Shown one piece after another: positions 48,680 to 61,181 of a stretch of 64,000 nt of DNA. This DNA comes from Acanthopleura granulata (Eukaryota; Mollusca; Polyplacophora; Chitonida; Chitonidae): positions 36,183,763 through 36,247,762 of the forward strand of contig JABBOT010000080.1 of the NCBI GenBank assembly GCA_016165875.1, written 5' to 3'. The first letter of the stretch is position 1, and each line of letters starts with the position of its first letter. The notes below the pieces were generated by a model. The model searched no databases and had not been told where the DNA came from. It saw only the letters and a list, made by a program, of their open reading frames with translations. A program made the position numbers and the translations under genes.

Positions 48680-50600
48680 CAGCAGTGCTTCCAAAAACTT
48701 TTTTCTCTTAGACTAACTCCACAAACATGTTAATTTATTTTAAGGCTACAAGTTAATGCTGTGATTTAGAAAAACTTAACTGAGCATTTAGATGTCTTTT
48801 TATTGAATAGAACATTGTCTTTTTTTTAATGAATTGCCCATTGTTTATAGTCATTACAGTTAGTAGACCTACAAGAATAACACAGATGTTAGCTTGATTT
48901 TATTTGCCAGTAGGCTTTTTGTCATTGTGTGGTAAGTCCGTATAACTGAGAAACTTTTATGGAGTGTTGTCTTACTGGAAGGTGACAGGGCACAAGAGCA
49001 TAGCAAATTTATGTGTTATTAAATGACCATTGGAAGGTTGCCCATTCCCAGGAAGGTTTATGGTTCTTTAAGGTAAGATATTTATTCTTTTGTTTTTTGT
49101 AGGTGAGCTGGTTTCCATTTGTGTCATAACTGTCCAAAGTTAATTTTGATGTAGAATATCATGTTCCCTTGCTCTGTGCACTGTATTTCACCTCAAATAC
49201 ACGTCCTGACTGACAAAGTAAGAGATTTTAACCAATTTTGTGTCAGTGTTTTTGGTGCAATAATTTTAATGTTAATGTACAGCCTCGGTTTGATATTGTG
49301 AAACATTTTTTATGTAATGTTTGTATATAAAATATGTACATGTATTCTGCAGGTCTTCAGTATAACCCTTATTTTTGCACTGACAAGTTTACACTGACAA
49401 GAATGCACATACTGACATGTACTGACTTCTATTTATTGGGGACACTCAGGGTTGTATTTCAATTTTATAACCAAGGAGAAGAAAATTTACATCTCTCACA
49501 TGCCTTTGTTGTGAATGTAAGGCAATGAAGGCAAAGCACAATTAAAACCCACCCTGGAAGCTCCACCCTTAGACATGTAATAATCCAGTACCTTAAATGG
49601 ATGATCTGCTTGTTATACCCATGCATATTCATGAACCACCAATCCTGAATGGCCTTGGTCAATAAGTACATCTCATTCGCTGATCAACCTGTCAGTCCAA
49701 TGTGAAATGTTTGTACTTTTGGTCACTTAGGCCCCAATCTGGGGTGTTGAATATAGGTACTGCCTACCGTGGTTTCTGAATCCTATACAACATTATAGCT
49801 CTTACTTGTGGCAAGTCAGAACTATAAAATGTATGAGTCATCTTGTACAGGACTAGTGTTTTCTTAGCTTTTTTTTTTTACCTATTTCAGCCCTGTGTCT
49901 TATATAGTATTTTAGTAATATTTATTGACATAACGTTTAATCTTGTTATCTATGGCGTTTTTATTCTACCTCCTACAAATTATGCTCTGCTGCCTTGGCT
50001 ACATAATGTTATCTTTGAAATTAAAATAATGTCTGTTTTACATTTGCCTTCAGCTTGAGTTTTTCTGCGTGAGAATAGTGGTATGCTACTTACCTTAGTT
50101 AACATGTTGAAACGTGGTTCTACCAACGGGGATTGCGTAATCACTACAGCTTTCACGCTTAAATGCTGAGCTGACATCAGTCAGTGGTGTCCAAATTTCA
50201 TTTTGGACATACCAAAGCGGAGTTGGAAGGACCAAGGGAGATCACTCCCTGTGCCATAACTGATTGTCCTCAGCTGACAACAGCGGCTGGTACGTACACA
50301 TGCGATCTTACGGCATAGGAAGTTGTTTTTATTCATTTGATTCATACCTCGCTTATGCAACAACACCTCGTAAATGGAACAAAAAATAATATCTCACGTG
50401 ACTTATGTTTGCTTAACCTCGCCCCTAAAGCGCGTGATTTTCTCGTGCTATGACCTTTGCTATGACCAAATTTTCAGGGCCTAAAGACAGCCTCTACCGT
50501 GCTTTTTCAAATTCTGACTTCCGCCTGAAATGGCTCTGTGGAATGTGTCCCAGATCTCGAGTGTCAGTTAACCTCGCAAGATGTCAGCTTGTAGGTGAAG

Positions 50601-53340
50601 TCTCAAAATAAACCAGGATTAGCTTTGCTTGCTGATCTGCTGTCGACAAGGATGTTTAAGTCAGCTTACCGGCTGAAGATACTGCTTTCAGCTTTGACTT
50701 AGTAGCTTAGTGTCTATTATTGGGAAATAAGCTCCTTGGCTTAAGCGGGTTGCAAATAACCTATGTTCTACATATGTTAACTACAATATATGTTAAACAC
50801 AGTCCTGAAAATTTATCCTTTCCAAAATGTAAATGCTAGGGTTTCTTGGGCATATATTTATTCCTGTCTTTTTAAATAATCTGAAAAAAATGAGGTGAAT
50901 TTTAAAGCTATTACATTTAAATTGCTCTTTATATAAGTAACGACATCCTTCACCACAGCGCAAGTCTGTGTGACCAAGGAGTGTGACTAATAATTACCTG
51001 TTTCAGTACCTATTGGACAATGCTTTGATATCCTGTCTTTTAACATGGGCCATTCACTTAGTTCACGAGGATCACGGCTGAGTGCTAATCTGAGGAATGT
51101 CGCCGCTTTTGCGATTTAACGCTTGCTTATTTCAGCTACCGTAGTTTAACAATACACCAGGGACCTTTATCGTCATTGAATATGAACCCAAGTTAAATAC
51201 ATATACAAGCAGAAATTGACATTCGCGGCATCCCGCAAATAGTTGATGCTGTCGTTATTAAAGTAAACTACCCGTGCTCGAGGACAGGATTTCAAAAATC
51301 TGACCGACAGCGCAAATGCTTGTAGAAGCGGAAAGTATGCAAAAGTTAAAAATAGGATGTTCATATGAATGATAAATAAAATGTAATCCTGAGAGAAAAA
51401 GTTGTCCGCAAGCTTACTGGTCACCGTGGAACATCTCACAGAAACCATGACAGCGTTCTACATTAGCAGTGAAATATTTCGTCCACCTTATGAAACTGTT
51501 TATCATGCCACATCTTCTGAGATATCGTTCCTAGAAATATTTGGCACCAACTGTCTGTCAGCATGGACAACGTAAAAAAAAAACAAACCGTGACAATGTT
51601 CTTCAAAGTAAAATATATGTGCTTTAGCTATCTGCTCTACAGAGAAACGCTGACAACTTTTAGCACATACAGTGAAATATTTGTGCGTTACCCATCTTCC
51701 CTAGGGAGAAACGATGGCAAGTTTTACCAATGCCAGTTAATATTTCTGCACTGTCTAACTCGTCATCGAGGAAAACGTAACACTAGCTGTTACTATGGCT
51801 ATATTCTTTAAGGCGAAACATTTCTTCTTGCAAAATTTGAGAGACACTTTTTTGCTAGTATGGTAGTCAAGAGTGCATTGGTTGAGACTTTTGTATGAGA
51901 ATATTCCATGTCTACATTGACGACAAATCGTAGGAAACCGGGTCACATTGTTTTATACTCGACCAACTATTTAACGTAAAGCCAGCAGCACATAGATCAT
52001 CTTAATTCGAGAGACTTATTGCGGTCCCAGACACAATCTAAGCCTGAACTTCGTAGTGTATTTAAAAAAAATTATGAAAGAATATTTATAGATTCGGAGA
52101 TATATCTGAACTGCCTGAGTTGTGAGACTAGTAAATTCATCTTTCGGTTCATCTGTTTTTCAATTTCTCATTTTCCAGTGCGTTAGGAAAAAGTAAATAA
52201 AAACTGATTATTGATATTTTCGGATTGTTCTGTTGCCACCTTGAGAAATGTGATTCCAAGAAGAATCTGAAATTCCCGAGAGCCTTGCTCAGACAGCTAA
52301 ACAATTGAACATTGATTAATCAAACCAGATATGAAGTTTGATATTATCCAACAAAGATTTATCTTCTCGGCAACAACTTTGATGTCATTATACAATCATC
52401 TACTCCAAGAGAGTCGAAAACTTTTTACGGTATCTAGTTAACCAGTCTCACAATTGGGATGAGAATGTCCAATAAAATTGTTTCCGACAAACTGTATGGG
52501 ATGAGGACAACAACGAGGATTTCGATTTATCACACCAAGACTTCTTTTAGTTTCCTTTGATTCAGCTGACATAGCACATAGGAATAATTATTCTTAACAC
52601 TATAAATAACTCACCACTTAACGGCTTTAGTGTATACTAAAAAAATTGCGACAGAAATTATACTGGGTTTATATTATACTGTAGATATCAAATGCATTGC
52701 TAGGGAACGAGTAATATTTATCAGGGGGCCAGGACCTTGGCAACAGACGGGGCTTTGGATGTTTTTTTTATTATCCTTTTCACATCAGCAGGTCAAGATT
52801 TTTTCAGAACGCAGTTTTTGAACAATAGAATAGACAGCCGATGGGATAGTCTTCAAAGGCAATCACATACAATACCTTGCATACCTACTTGGATAATACA
52901 TATATAAAGCAACCAGAACGCTGTGCTCAACGGGGTTCAATGTGACGAAATCTTTCCACTCATAAAACACCAGCGCCCTGTGGCCGTATGAATAATAATA
53001 CCAATAATTAATATCAATAACCTTGCAAGTCACCATGAGTAGTTATAGCTGGCACTGTCATTCAGCTGGACAGAGAGCGCTGCTGTTATACGAGTTACAC
53101 GATCTGCTCCCTGATTTGTAGGGAGGAGGGGTCTCATTCAGTGCGACGAACTTTCTGGAAAAATATGTCCGGAGTGTAAAGGTATCACTAATTTAAGCGG
53201 AAAAACGATAAACAAATGGCATGTTCAACTCTCAGACAGCGATAGACCTTACACAAGATCAAACAAAGATACACGAAGACGCTTGAATAAGTTCAATATG
53301 TATAACTGAAGAAAATAAACAAAGCATAAAAATAAACAAA
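50601..53340. other. Intergenic sequence without a supported gene
   Basis: No exon chain or domain is recognised on either strand. The only structure seen is the ~65-bp tandem array at 51435-51820. Confidence 0.5.
51435..51820. repeat. Degenerate tandem array, unit about 65 bp, ~5-6 copies
   Basis: The theme agagaaacgctgacaacttt...cagtgaaatatttgtgcg recurs at about 51439, 51580, 51640, 51704 and 51769 (for example ggagaaacgatggcaagttt, gaaaacgtaacactagctg), with a final partial unit. Confidence 0.65.
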
Positions 53341-53344
53341 CTTC

Positions 53345-54475
53345 CAATTTTATGCAAGAACGAAACTTATGTATATAGTTTCTAAAGGATTACCGTTCAA
53401 ATCCTGATCCTTTTTTAAGCTTCAAGTGACGAGTCAATCCACTCAAATTGAAATGAACAGTTCCTGGGAATTCTTGATTCGAAGGATGACACCGACCTCC
53501 AAGTGACGAACGGTAGTTGGTACGGCTCGCCGACGATGAATCCAATGGCCAGTTTACGTAGACCTCGTTTTGCAGACTGGTAGATGATAGCGTCAGTAAT
53601 GCCGAGCTGGCGATGTATGTTTCAATCCTGGGACTTAAAGTCACTTCCAGTGTAAAACTGAGATAAAACTACGTAATCGCACAAAGAGACAATGAGCGAT
53701 ACAAACTTCAAAATAACGTCTCAGAAAAAATAGCAAAAATTCCAGATAGTTTGATCATAAACATGTTTACAACACGCGTACATCTTTGCAGAATGTACGC
53801 ATCATATACAATGACACGAAATTCTAAAATGTATCGAAACATAACTCTATTGAGAAGTCAAAATCCAGAATTTTATTTACGGCAGTCTATAAATATAAGT
53901 GATGAAGTAAATGCGTTCTCAAATGCGTATAAGTAAAATGATGGCAAGCTTTATTGCAGTCATTTTACTTATGTCCACTTGAGAGCATATTTATTCTCGT
54001 CCACTTGGAAGGATTTTGTTGGGAATGCACAGGTTTTCATGCCATTTGACATAAGTCATTTTGTACTCCATTTTTCTGTACGTAGCACTTTGTGAGCTTG
54101 CTATTTTCCTGAGACGTTCTTTTGGAGTTTGTATCGCTCAATGTCTCTTTGGCGATTGCGTACATTTCCTCTCAGATTAACCCGAAAGTGAGTTTGTATA
54201 TTTCCGAGGACTGAAACATATATCGCCAACTTGGCATCAAGGACGCTATTGTCAATCCGCCCTGGAAAGTTGGATAAACACCATAGTCGGCGTACCGTGC
54301 CAACTGATGTTTGTCACTCACAGGACTGTCATCCCCCTGTTCGAGAATTCCAACGAATTGTGGATTCTATATTTACGTGGACTGACTCGCCTTTGGAAGC
54401 CGGAATATTTCATCCGGATTTGGACGCTTTCATCAGTAAGAAACTATATATTTTTGTAATTATCTGTATTGTTTT
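53345..54475. repeat. Large imperfect palindrome, about 1.1 kb, centre near 53950
   Basis: At the centre gtataagtaaaatga (53927-53941) faces tcattttacttatgt (53960-53974). Outer arms pair strongly: gagcgatacaaact (near 53690) with agtttgtatcgctc (near 54130), cagtttacgtagac/cgtcggcg-type blocks, and gttgcgaattc-type blocks. The best arms are about 53345-53735 and 54098-54475; the zone near the centre is less alike and of unequal length. Confidence 0.8.
53390..53666 (-). pseudogene. Exon-like block in the left palindrome arm
   Basis: Reading on the minus strand, an acceptor-like gttttatctcag is followed by an open frame of about 90 codons (TLSPRIETYIASSALLTLSS, later RCHPSNQEFPGTVHFNLSG) to a donor-like or stop region near 53390. 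The right arm keeps the same frame with in-frame gaps (ETYIA..., CHPP..EF...V). No ATG start and no family is recognised; it may be a decayed or transposon-borne exon. Confidence 0.3.
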
Positions 54476-54833
54476 GTATATTATTGTCGGTTGTACTATT
54501 TGTATGTTTTGTTCAAATATGTGTATTAAATGCGATCATTATTTTGTGGAAACCGGAGAAAACCACCAGAAACGGTGTGTAACTTATTTACGTGGAGCCA
54601 TGTGCCAAGTTCACTTAAGAATATCGCACTGTTTTCAAACAACTGTCCATAACAGAACAACAAATTACCATGGTCAAATTATAGATACCAAGTTTCAATT
54701 CAATATGGCAAAACGTTTTGAAAAAAATCCGGAAGGCTCTCAAAGCCTAAGCACAGTCGTAATGGTTCCTGGGAGAATGACAGAACGACAAAACAACGCG
54801 AAAGTCGAGCTTGATCAGTACTCGTCAAGGTGA
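54231..54833 (+). pseudogene. Open frame in and beyond the right palindrome arm
   Basis: About 200 codons are open, but the frame lacks an ATG at its beginning. The first ~65 codons are homologous in frame to the left arm and end at a good donor-like site (catca|gtaaga, about 54434). Past that point the sequence is AT-rich and intron-like, though it encodes one hydrophobic run (LYIFVIICIVLYIIVGCTIC). Either an exon remnant plus intron, or a broken membrane-protein gene; evidence for a working gene is weak. Confidence 0.25.
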
Positions 54834-56014
54834 AACTAAGGTGAAACCAAGGTTTAGTCTAATACGATAAATTGCTGTAAAGTTACTAAGGAAAACTGAC
54901 CGGTAGAGGACTGAAAAAAAAGACAATAAAATCCAGAATCATAAAATGAATACATGATACGTGAACAACTAACATACAATCGCTTCCTCGTCCTTCTCCT
55001 TACAAGTATGTGTGGGTTAATCTGACGTTGCATAAACTCATATTAAAACCAACGGACGAAATAGGCTCTAAGAAAACATGTTCAAAAGACGTTTATTCCA
55101 TAACTCATTTTTTATCTTACTATAATATCATCAAATGGGTCCGAAATTTTCAAACACTCTTGTCCAGATTCGAACATGAAAGGGAGAAAATACGCCTTTT
55201 TATCAGTGATAGAGCTGTATCCGTTAAGGCGAGGCAAATCGATATGAAAGATTAAGGAAATATTCTTGGAGCTTTTACTTTGTGGTAAACGTGCTTTTTT
55301 CTATTACAAACCTTTGGTGTCCATAAGCTTTGCTTTTATCTCCTTAGTCAGGGATAGGAAGAAAATTGAAAATATTTAATTACTCGTTACCCTGATTTGG
55401 CTGTTCTCTCAGCGATAACAAGAACATGAAGAAAAAAATCATTTTGTTTGAGTCTTAAGTTATGATCAAAGAAACAGGGAAAACACATAAGCGGCCAATA
55501 ATCACGGATGGCAGAATTACAGAGGTAGCTGATGTACAAAAGAATGTTAAGTGCACCCGTTATATGTTTTATATACTGAAGAGAAATGAGTGCAATTGCG
55601 AAGTACGTATATTATTCTGAATTGTCCAATTCAGGTGCAATTTGTTTTAAAAGTAGTGTGTGATATTCCATCCGTTTCTTTCTCATGGATACGCCACCTT
55701 TGTTTTTTGGGTGTCTCGTCAAGCTGTCAGATGCCTTTACAATTCAACGATGATTTCTCCTAATTAACGTAGTTTTATTTCTACATTTCAGTTGTGAAGT
55801 GTTAACAAGGTTTCTGTTCTTCACTACTCAGTGAATTTAATAATATTGATTTAGCTTTCATTTAGGAAAAATGTCAAAGCTGTATTAAATGACTTTGAAG
55901 AAAGCAGACGTTTTAATAGCACAAGCTAACCCCCCCCTATTTTAGTCGCTATATGGAACCGTTCCAGCCTTGATGACGTCGATATTAATTGTGTACAGCT
56001 ATGTGCCTGCAGTT

Positions 56015-56110
56015 TGAGTGAGTGAGTTAGTGAGAAAGTGCTTGGGGTTTAACGTCACTCTTAACAATGGAACATCATACCTAACACACCGGATCTCCCG
56101 GCATCGAGGG
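56015..56110 (+). mobile_element. Possible fragment of another mollusc-type repeat
   Basis: gagtgagtgagttagtgag, then gtgcttggggtttaacgtca and ctcttaacaatgg look like the end of a separate repeat family that carries gagtgagtgag and ggggtttaacgtc. Only about 100 bp remain. Confidence 0.4.
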
Positions 56111-56121
56111 GGACGCTCTAA

Positions 56122-56370
56122 CCATAGACCGGGCCTCCGTGGCTCGGTCGCTTTGCGCGCTGGCACAGCCAAATGACCCAGAAGCCTCCCACCAATGCTT
56201 CTCCGGCCGTACGTGGGAAGGTGTGCCAGTAACCTGTGGATGGTCGTACGTTTCCTCCGGGCTCTATTCGGTTTCCTGTCATCAAAATGTTGGCCCCCGT
56301 CGTATAAGTAAAATATTCTTAAGTACGGCGTAAAACACCAGTCATATAAATAAATATATACCCATAGATC
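56122..56370 (+). mobile_element. SINE with 9-bp target-site duplication and an internal deletion
   Basis: The element 56131-56360 begins gggcctccgtggctcggtcg (box A) and runs to caccagtcatataaataaat. The stretch that should hold box B (gcggtcgctgtgagttcaag in other copies) is missing between accaatgc and ttctccggccgtacgtggg. Flanks ccatagacc and ccatagatc (one mismatch) are the likely duplication. Confidence 0.88.
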
Positions 56371-56559
56371 ACTAAGGATGTCCCCTCCAGACTGAATATG
56401 TTTTTCTCATAAATACCTTTTAAGTTCGGAGGTATATTAGACTGTCCATGCAGTGCATCTATCTCGACGAAGGGACTCGTGCAAAACACCTATTTCATAC
56501 CATCGCGGGTAAAAATCTCAGGTGATTGAAAATATTTCAGTGGCTCGCCGGCGGAGTAT

Positions 56560-56605
56560 TTTTGGATATCTTAAAACACCAATCAAATAAATACTTTTGG
56601 ATGTC
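56560..56605 (+). mobile_element. Minimal SINE tail insertion (24 bp) with target-site duplication
   Basis: The insert 56571-56594 is only ttaaaacaccaatcaaataa plus atac, the 3' end of the SINE family. It is flanked by ttttggatatc (56560-56570) and ttttggatgtc (56595-56605), an 11-bp duplication with one mismatch. Confidence 0.7.
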
Positions 56606-57316
56606 CTTTTAATCCGGTTTTGGCTATTATGGTTGATGTATAAATGTGTATATTTCTACTGTTTTAGGCGGACTTTCGTGCACAAAAAGCATAAAAAACT
56701 TTAACTTGGCCTACAGTTGTAACAATAATCAGGACAGTCCCAGGCGTCGAGGTATTATTTATTGTTAGGTATGTTTTGTTTATCAAGGATTGATGTGTGC
56801 TGATTTCTTTCAGGCTTACCCATGAGCCATTCATTCTAAACAGAGGGTTTTGTGCACTGCATGTCACTGTGCATGGTTAATGGAGATCTAGGACAAGACA
56901 CTGACTGGTCAAGATCTACTATGTGGTAGTCCTTTACTATTGAGGGATGAAGTATTCTCGGAGGATTGTGAAAGCAGTAGGCTACTGCCCTACCGGATGT
57001 AGCCGGCATAAGAATAACTATATAAAAATCTGCAAAAGAACAAGAAGTATAATAATTTGAAGATGCATGAAGCGCAACTTTGTAAGTTATGTGGGTGAAG
57101 GCATTCAGGATAACCATAATTTCTGAAGAAAAAAAAACAGGACAAAAACTGAAGCAATTTGAAATTTGTTACGGGGAGGGTAAGTTTGATTTCAATACGA
57201 TGAACCGTTTTGAGGAAAATTCCAAAAGCATGACAAAACGGTCATAATTTTGTCCAAAATAGAGGAAAGGACTCGGAACTCAATCTTGACGTTTTCTTCT
57301 GTTGATGTTTCAAGTT

Positions 57317-57545
57317 TCAATTTAATATTTATTTATTTATTTGACTGGTGTTTTACGTCATACTCAAGAATATTTCACTTGTACGACGGCGGCCAGCATT
57401 ATGGTGGGTGGAAACCTGGCAGAACCCGGGGGAAACTGGCTGGCAGACCTTCCCACGTACGGCCGAAGAAGTGGGAGGCCTCTGGGCCATTGCGCTGCGT
57501 TAGCCCGCTAACCGGATTAGCCACGGAGGCTCCCTCAATTTAATA
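57317..57545 (-). mobile_element. SINE with perfect 11-bp target-site duplication
   Basis: On the minus strand the element 57328-57534 starts gagcctccgtggctaatcc, runs through the central domain (cgtacgtgggaaggtctgcc, ccataatgctggccgccgtc) and ends in (aaat)n. The box-B part is deleted. Both flanks read tcaatttaata (57317-57327, 57535-57545). Confidence 0.92.
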
Positions 57546-60500
57546 GGATGAACTTTTGTGAGCAACGTTCGAAAAGGTGATATGTGACGGACTGAAGGAT
57601 TCACAGACCGGCGTGCAAGGTCATATGGTACAGACATAGGGACTAATTATGGCAAGTGTATATTCATAAATATGTAATCAATGTTTGATTAATCACTTAA
57701 TACACTGTAAACTGCAAGGCTGATCATCAGACGCTGCAAAATCTCTGCATTGTCTTCATATATTACTTCATATCTTATTAATTAATTTATCCTTCCGGGT
57801 ACTGTCTGTTACCCTAACGAGATAAGGTTTGTTGAATATATTCTGATTATTTCTGATTACTGTCTCCAGTAAGGAACGAAAATGTTCGACCGAAATGTCA
57901 GCCATTGTAGTCACGTGCTACATAACATCACGGTGTTCGGTTATGGATTAGGAGAACAAAGAACTCGTTAGTCATGCCAAAACCTGACTGGAGCTTCACC
58001 GCTAACAGAGAAAACAAGTCTGGTTGAGCAGTGACAAATGTGGAGTGTTAATTTGTGCAGGCATCGACGAAACGATGAATGTGGTTACCGAGAAATCATT
58101 CTTTTGAGACAAGTGACCTGGGATTTCTTCGCCAAAACATCGGGGTGAGCCCACCGATCAAGAACTATTACTCTGTCCCCTTATTTCGTGGCTAAGCACA
58201 ACCTAGAATAATCTCCGCAGTATGCATAACAAGTTACAAAAGTAGATGTATCAACATCTCATAATTATTGCATCTGGTACCGGTAGTTTGTATAAATTTT
58301 CACACAATGTCCTTGAACACGCGGTCGAGCCCCCAGTGTCTGATCGATTGGTAACTTGTCATTATTATTAATCCAGAGTGACTTACATGCACATCGCCAT
58401 ACAGTTTTCTTTTTCGCTGTTGTTGGGGTGGACCACATTATTAAAGTTTACAGAACTGCATCTATAACACTTACCGTTTCTTATTAGTTTATTCCTTACA
58501 ATACTTTTAAGTGTACATAACCTAGGCCTAAGTGCAATAATCCGGCTTCTCTGCATTGTCAGTGACAATAGGCGCCGGTCACGTCGTTTACTCCAGTTGT
58601 CCGAAAATGGCCGTGTGCTTAAAACGCAATGATATCACGCATCATGCAAAAGCCACACTGAGAAAATTACGCGTAGTCCATCGATGTAGATGGACTTAGG
58701 GTATTATTAAAATTTTGACGCTCATCGCAATCCTCACTCCTTCATCCGAACTCAACAAAATCGCCACAGATCTCGGAACTCGAGGTCGAGAGCCTGCAGA
58801 GGAAAATGAAAACGTCAAAGTTTTCAAGATGTTTTCTATGCCAGAACTCCATTACATTTCAGGACCAGAAGTAGGTTACGAGACTTTTCAAAATGCCTGC
58901 CAACGGTGAGGCGTTTGGTACGTACGAAGTTCTCACAGCCAATTTGACAAAACAGCTTTATTAGTAAAGGTAGTATTCGAGATTCAACTGGAAAATGACA
59001 AAGACATGGGCAAAAGAGGTGCTATCTAGATGAATTAAGTTACGTATAGTTCAGTGAAGCTCTTCGAGGGGTAGGGCAGCCTGAAGGGGTGGCAAAGTTT
59101 TGTTTTTAATAACATCCGTTGAGCGCTGCGCAGTTCAAGCGCTGTATTTGGTGTGTCGTTCCCGGGAAAAAATGGACATTGCTGATTTGCCGGTTTGCAC
59201 GATTACACTTCACGTAACCGACTCGCGAATGATCGTTTCGTTCGCGCCAAATTTCGTGGCCTGTATTGCAAATAATGCGGAAGTTAGAATGGCAAGTTTA
59301 CAACAACAACACCAACGACGATAGAAACCAGTGTAATCCAATTTTCCAGCTAAGGTGGATTCTCTGCACACTGCTCGGATTATTACCCTTGAGGCATAAG
59401 TTTTTGAGGTCAGTCAATGTCCGGATGAGCAGAAACCAGCACGTATCCTCATGCGGTGGCAGCAGAGATTAATTTCATCCCAGGAGAGATCGGCGTATGC
59501 CCATTGACAATTGCCGGCGTTCGATTATTCCTGTGGTCGTAGTTTTGTGTTCATTACGGTATTAAATAACATCGTATTAGTCTCACAAGCTATATGGATA
59601 ATAACCTATGTAAAATTAAGCCAGACTCTTAAATGTATGAAGAAATCACAGTTTGATAATGTACATGAACTGTTTATTGGTACGTCTCGTAATACTCGAT
59701 CGCAGCCTCTCGTGAGATTGCCGATGGCTCGGTCGTTTACCGCATTACGATCAGCGATTCCGTCCTCTAAATCAGTCCAGGAACAGGAAAACTGAGTTGT
59801 CAGTAGGAGCTAACGCCTTCAGGAACCCTACTGTGTAAGATAAATCATCGCTGGCCGAACGGACTTCATAAAGTTAGAGGAAAGGGATTCCCCACAGCGA
59901 CAATAATTGAATGTTATAAACTAAAGTGGTCCTTGTCTGGGAGTAACGTAATGCACTTACTGATGAACACGTGCCAAGTCACCAACCTAGGTGCAGTGAT
60001 TCTGTAAATCACTCGCTTGATCTATTTCATTTTTAAATTTCTGATGTTCTCGAAAACCAGATATCAGTACAAATACACACCAGAAACCTTAGATTAAATA
60101 TATATCTTGGACGAAAACAAGAAAACAAAGTTCTTAAAGGAAGAAGAAACCTTTAAAGAAAAAATCAAGTAACGCACTGTATTTCGTAATTTTTCTCGAA
60201 GAAGACTAGCTTATTGGGCCATAGGACGACGTGACTTACGAGAATAGTCACGAGAAACAGATTTACGAAGTTTTATGAAAATAGGCCGTGATCTGCACAA
60301 ATAAACGACTACAGCACCGAGAGTAAAACCAAAGCAGTCACGGCAGTGTGACCATCAGGAACGGAGAAATCCTGCCCTTTGTCAATCCTCCTCAGTTAAG
60401 GTTTTATTCTGAATGTTCATGTCTGTTTAGAAAGAAACAAAAAAGAACTGTCAACTGTAGACATCTATCTTATGGCCAAAAATTTAAAGTGCTGTCAACA

Positions 60501-60864
60501 AAAAGAGGTTTATTGCCAGAAAATGTCATACCGAATCTCTTTTTTATGACATAATGAACTTATATAGAATGCATAAAATGCCTGCAGGTCGAAAAACATT
60601 CATGAGTGTTGAAGAAGTGGAAAGAGTAATGAGTAAAGACGGAACGTTTACTACCGGATATAAAAAATACTGTGAATGGCAGTGTTGCTGCGCTCGAGTT
60701 TACTCACGGCGGCCTACGGAGATCCAGGAACGAATCGGGCGCTATTAGTCTTATTTAAGATTGCCGAACGTGAATTCCTCATCAAACGGATGCAATATTA
60801 GGAATAATTTTTTTTGAGTATTTCGATTACGAAATAGCTTAGGGGTTGTTTTTTTTAAACATTT

Positions 60865-61075
60865 TCCATCAGCGATGAAGCTTTTCGGTTGGGCTTGTCT
60901 TGTGGCCAGTTAACATTCAACAGTTGTCACTTTCCCCATTAGGGTAAAGCTTTTCACGGCGTAGTTTATGTTGTGCTGGATTAACAATCAACAATGGTCT
61001 CAATTCCCAGGAGGCTTAAAAATTTACGATGTTGTTCATCTTGTGGTCAGTTAACTAACAAACCTGGCACCCCCA
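60865..61075. repeat. Three tandem units of about 72 bp
   Basis: Units start near 60867, 60939 and 61010 and share ...aaagcttttc..g, ...cttgtggccagttaaca and ...caacagt..tcactttcc-type blocks; the third is the most diverged (cttgtggtcagttaactaac). Confidence 0.65.
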
Positions 61076-61181
61076 TCCCCATCCCCCCAAAAGCAGAAGC
61101 CGTTCTAATGTGTCTATCATTCGTTTATGTTTGAATATGGAATAAAATCCAAATGTTATAAATTTTATGAAGTAATATGTA

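Larger units (their letters stand above)
48177..50600 (+). other. PH gene 3' UTR and downstream sequence
   Basis: No further coding exon. Candidate poly(A) signals of the ATTAAA type occur near 49018 and 49541, but none is clearly best. It includes an ~18-bp degenerate repeat (48236-48420) and a (TA)n run (48663-48679). Confidence 0.4.

Noticed and set aside
57250..57543. 97-codon open frame
   Set aside because: Its second half is read through the SINE at 57328-57534.
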